The notes under the pieces were generated by a model, which worked only from the letters and a program-made list of their open reading frames with translations, had not been told where the DNA came from and searched no databases. Positions 55,263 through 57,276 of a stretch of 57,276 nucleotides of DNA are shown in pieces; the first letter of the stretch is position 1, and every line of letters begins with the position of its first letter. A program made the position numbers and the translations under genes. This DNA comes from Pirellulales bacterium (GTDB lineage: Bacteria; Planctomycetota; Planctomycetia; Pirellulales; DATAWG01): contig DASZFO010000268.1 in NCBI GenBank assembly GCA_035939775.1, positions 1-57,276 on the forward strand, in the 5' to 3' direction.

Positions 55263-55562
55263 ATGCCATGCTCGCGCAGATTTCTCGCACTTCCGCGAAA
55301 AGAATATCTGAACTCGCTGTCGTTCACGGCCGGACAATTGCGCTTGGATGGAAAGAATTCGCTGAATCGCGCATTCGACTCGAGCAGCTTCACGGTCGCG
55401 CGGACTTCGCCGACCGACTTCGCCGGTCAGACCGGCAGCGTGCCCGAGCCGTTGATGTGGCTCTTGGCGCTCATTGGCGTGGGCGCTTTAGCCGCTAGAA
55501 CGGTCAGAACACGAACCGCGCCTCGACGAGCACCGAGGCGTCGTACCAGCGGTTGGTCGTGA
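55263..55562 (+). pseudogene. Fragment of a PEP-CTERM protein C-terminus
   Basis: The frame reads LNSLSFTAGQLRLDGKN, then TGSVPEPLMWLLALIGVGAL followed by AARTVRTR: a PEP motif, a hydrophobic helix and Arg residues, i.e. a PEP-CTERM sorting signal. About 60 residues of protein-like sequence remain upstream, without a signal peptide. The end runs into the convergent gene at 55504 and lacks a natural stop near the sorting tail. Looks like the tail of a decayed gene. Confidence 0.45.
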
Positions 55563-56922
55563 TGCCGAACGCCGCGCTGACGCCCCATTCGAAGAGGCCC
55601 AGATCGCCCCCCGTGTCGCGAACGAAGCGGATGCCGGGGCGGACGTTGAAGATGCCCATCGTATCGACCGGCTGGGGCAAACCGGTGGGGAAGGTCGTTT
55701 GCGCGCCGTTGAACACCGTCCAGCCGATGAACTCGAGCGTCGGGATCGCGGCGAACGTGTCGTTCTCATAGAGCAAGTGGCTGACGCCGAAGCCGTATTT
55801 CAGCACTTGCCCATCGTAGACCGGATTTCCGCCGAGTGGAAACCAATAGGTCAGCTCGCCGTGGAAATACGTTTGGGGACTCCATTTCAATTGAAACAAG
55901 AATCCGGGTTCGAGCGAGACGTGCCCGGTGCCCGTTCCGTGGCCGGGATCGCCCGTGGGCAAATCGGTGCGGAAGATTTGCGTGATCTGCCAATCGGCGC
56001 CGTTGAGGAGGACGGTTTTGGTCGTCAGGCTCATATCTCCCAGCCCGGCCGTCGGCGGATTGATTTCGGGCGCGACCAACCGGATCGGAATGTCGGTCGT
56101 GAGCGAAAAGGCTTTGCCCGAGGCCACTTCCCACGAGGCGATAACGTCTTGATAGTCGACCAACCTCTCGGGCAACTTCGGCCCGCGGCCGCCGATCTGA
56201 GCCCAAAAGTATTCGGCCCGATCGGGATTGTGCTCGTCGTAGGCGGCGTTGAATCGAAACCGCAAATTGCTCGACGGCTGCGAGGCATCGATCTCGAACA
56301 GGGCGAACATCACCCGTTCTTGCCCGATCCCTGGATCGCCGGTGCCTTCTTCGATGCCGCCGAGTCCGTAGAAAGTGCCGCCGTGACTGCCATGATGTCC
56401 TCCACCGCCGGGTCCGCAACCGCAGTCGCCGCCCAGGGGTTGAGTGAAGAGCGGTTCGGCGCGGGGCGCGGCGGGGCTGGTGCCCGGAGGCAACTGCTCC
56501 GCACCGGAGGAGAACGGATCGGGGAGCGGCATATTCGCTGGTGGTGGCGGGGCGGTAGCTTGATCGACAAGCTGGCCGCGCAATGGAGGCATCGTTGCAC
56601 CGGCAGGCACGACACGGCTTGGTGCGAGGGGCGGAGCCGTCGGCGGCTCGGCAAACGCAATGGGTTGCACCCCGTTCATCCCGTGCAATTCAGAATAAGG
56701 GCCGTTCGCCGGCGGCGGAGTGCCGTTGACCACGACATTTGGCTGCAAGGCGATCTCCCCCGACTGCGCCGGCAGTGCTACGGGCAGACCGACGATAATC
56801 GGCCTCCGTCGCGGCGGCGGATCGCCGGTCAAATCCTGCGCAGCCGCGATCCGCAATCCGCTGACGATCATCAGCAGTGCTAGCAAGCCGGTCGACAAAA
56901 CCCGTCGCTCGAAACTCCGCAC
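55504..56922 (-). CDS. Outer-membrane beta-barrel-like (transporter/porin-type) protein
   Basis: 472 residues from a GTG with GAGGA upstream; the longer ATG start (57036) adds a non-signal-like segment. Signal peptide VLSTGLLALLMIVSGLRIAA, then a Pro-rich low-complexity region to ~residue 190 (including a His/Gly-rich GGGGHHGSHGG), then ~280 residues of alternating beta-strands ending in ARFVF, an outer-membrane-type terminal Phe. Matches the loose 'transporter' (phenol-degradation MetA-like) barrel group. Substrate unknown. It is divergent from tssK. Confidence 0.78.
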   Translation of the reverse strand: MRSFERRVLSTGLLALLMIVSGLRIAAAQDLTGDPPPRRRPIIVGLPVALPAQSGEIALQPNVVVNGTPPPANGPYSELHGMNGVQPIAFAEPPTAPPLAPSRVVPAGATMPPLRGQLVDQATAPPPPANMPLPDPFSSGAEQLPPGTSPAAPRAEPLFTQPLGGDCGCGPGGGGHHGSHGGTFYGLGGIEEGTGDPGIGQERVMFALFEIDASQPSSNLRFRFNAAYDEHNPDRAEYFWAQIGGRGPKLPERLVDYQDVIASWEVASGKAFSLTTDIPIRLVAPEINPPTAGLGDMSLTTKTVLLNGADWQITQIFRTDLPTGDPGHGTGTGHVSLEPGFLFQLKWSPQTYFHGELTYWFPLGGNPVYDGQVLKYGFGVSHLLYENDTFAAIPTLEFIGWTVFNGAQTTFPTGLPQPVDTMGIFNVRPGIRFVRDTGGDLGLFEWGVSAAFGITTNRWYDASVLVEARFVF

Positions 56923-57042
56923 GAAATATCCTCGATCGCGGTAAAGATAGGCGGACCTCGGCGATGGTATCGGCTTTAGCGGTTGCTTGAATTGATTCGG
57001 TTGGCAAAGATTTTCGGAATCACGACGCCAGTCCACCTAATG

Positions 57043-57071
57043 TTTACAAGTTTCCCCGACAGTGCTACCAT
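57043..57071 (+). promoter_or_regulatory. Candidate tssK promoter
   Basis: TTTACA (57043-57048), 17-base spacer, TACCAT (57066-57071), 62 bases upstream of the tssK start. By-eye match only. Confidence 0.35.
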
Positions 57072-57132
57072 GCCAGGGTTGGATTGGGTTTTCGACTGAT
57101 CGACGCTATCAGTGCGTTTGGTAAGGGTTTAC

Positions 57133-57276
57133 ATGCGTAATTTGCCGGTGCATTGGTACGAGGGCTTGTTCCTTCGTCCTCAACATTTCCAGGCCGCCGA
57201 TCGCTTCTGGAGCGAGTTGATCCAGACCAGCGAGCAGTGGGACCATCCATATAACTACGGTCTCCAGGCGATGGAA
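57133..57276 (+). CDS. tssK: Type VI secretion baseplate protein TssK (5' end)
   Basis: 48 codons are visible, then the window ends. The opening MRNLPVHWYEGLFLRPQHFQ followed by AADRFW carries the family-defining W-x-E-G-x-F-L-R-P-Q-H-F-Q block of TssK, the trimeric connector between the T6SS baseplate and membrane complex. AAGGG sits just upstream. It implies that a type VI secretion cluster begins here and continues rightward. Confidence 0.85.
   Translation, partial: MRNLPVHWYEGLFLRPQHFQAADRFWSELIQTSEQWDHPYNYGLQAME

Overview
The window is a G+C-rich bacterial chromosome segment that looks planctomycetal, most likely Pirellulales-like. Reasons: a DUF1559 protein with a pilin-type N-terminus, a PQQ/malectin fusion, PEP-CTERM proteins, very large envelope proteins with no recognisable domain, several small ECF sigma factors, an NPCBM-type alpha-galactosidase, and many dispersed palindromic repeats. 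I saw no rRNA, tRNA or CRISPR array.

Layout. 1-2.2 kb: a truncated PQQ/malectin protein divergent from an AraC-family regulator. 2.4-18.5 kb (minus strand): argB, argD, argF, rph, two enormous envelope proteins that overlap by 4 bp, and a RimI-like acetyltransferase. 18.7-22.7 kb (plus): DUF1559 protein plus lipoprotein, a short GlmU, Prs and a zinc-ribbon membrane protein. 22.7-26.3 kb: a type III polyketide synthase locus (methyltransferase, flavoprotein, synthase) whose methyltransferase appears to be cut by an in-frame TGA. 26.3-30.1 kb (minus): GntP permease, M19 dipeptidase and a D-threonine-aldolase-like enzyme, a plausible D-amino-acid scavenging set. 30.2-35.1 kb: SppA divergent from LexA, then a ribbon-helix-helix protein, a 46-residue ORF and a trypsin-like protease.

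35.1-37.8 kb and 52.8-55.2 kb carry two paralogous copies of one three-gene module: ECF sigma factor, small single-TM protein with an AGLxRDAxLFAAG motif, and an exported protein with a PIPALKYxLLP motif. Between them lie a membrane-anchored PhnD-like binding protein, a TPR-CHAT protein followed by another ECF sigma factor, a GH27 alpha-galactosidase bracketed by inverted copies of a ~130 bp repeat, a PEP-CTERM protein, a relic of a second GH27 gene, and a 1526-residue STAND NTPase with an N-terminal PD-(D/E)XK-like nuclease (47.1-51.6 kb), the best candidate for a new antiphage system. A 1.1 kb hairpin-rich stretch without a convincing gene follows it. The right edge holds an outer-membrane beta-barrel-like protein and the first 48 codons of a type VI secretion tssK gene.

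Repeats are a theme: at least five palindromic families occur, and copies lie inside or at the 5' ends of reading frames (rph, protease, flavoprotein, permease), which matters for start-site choice. All assignments come from reading motifs by eye; no database search was run.
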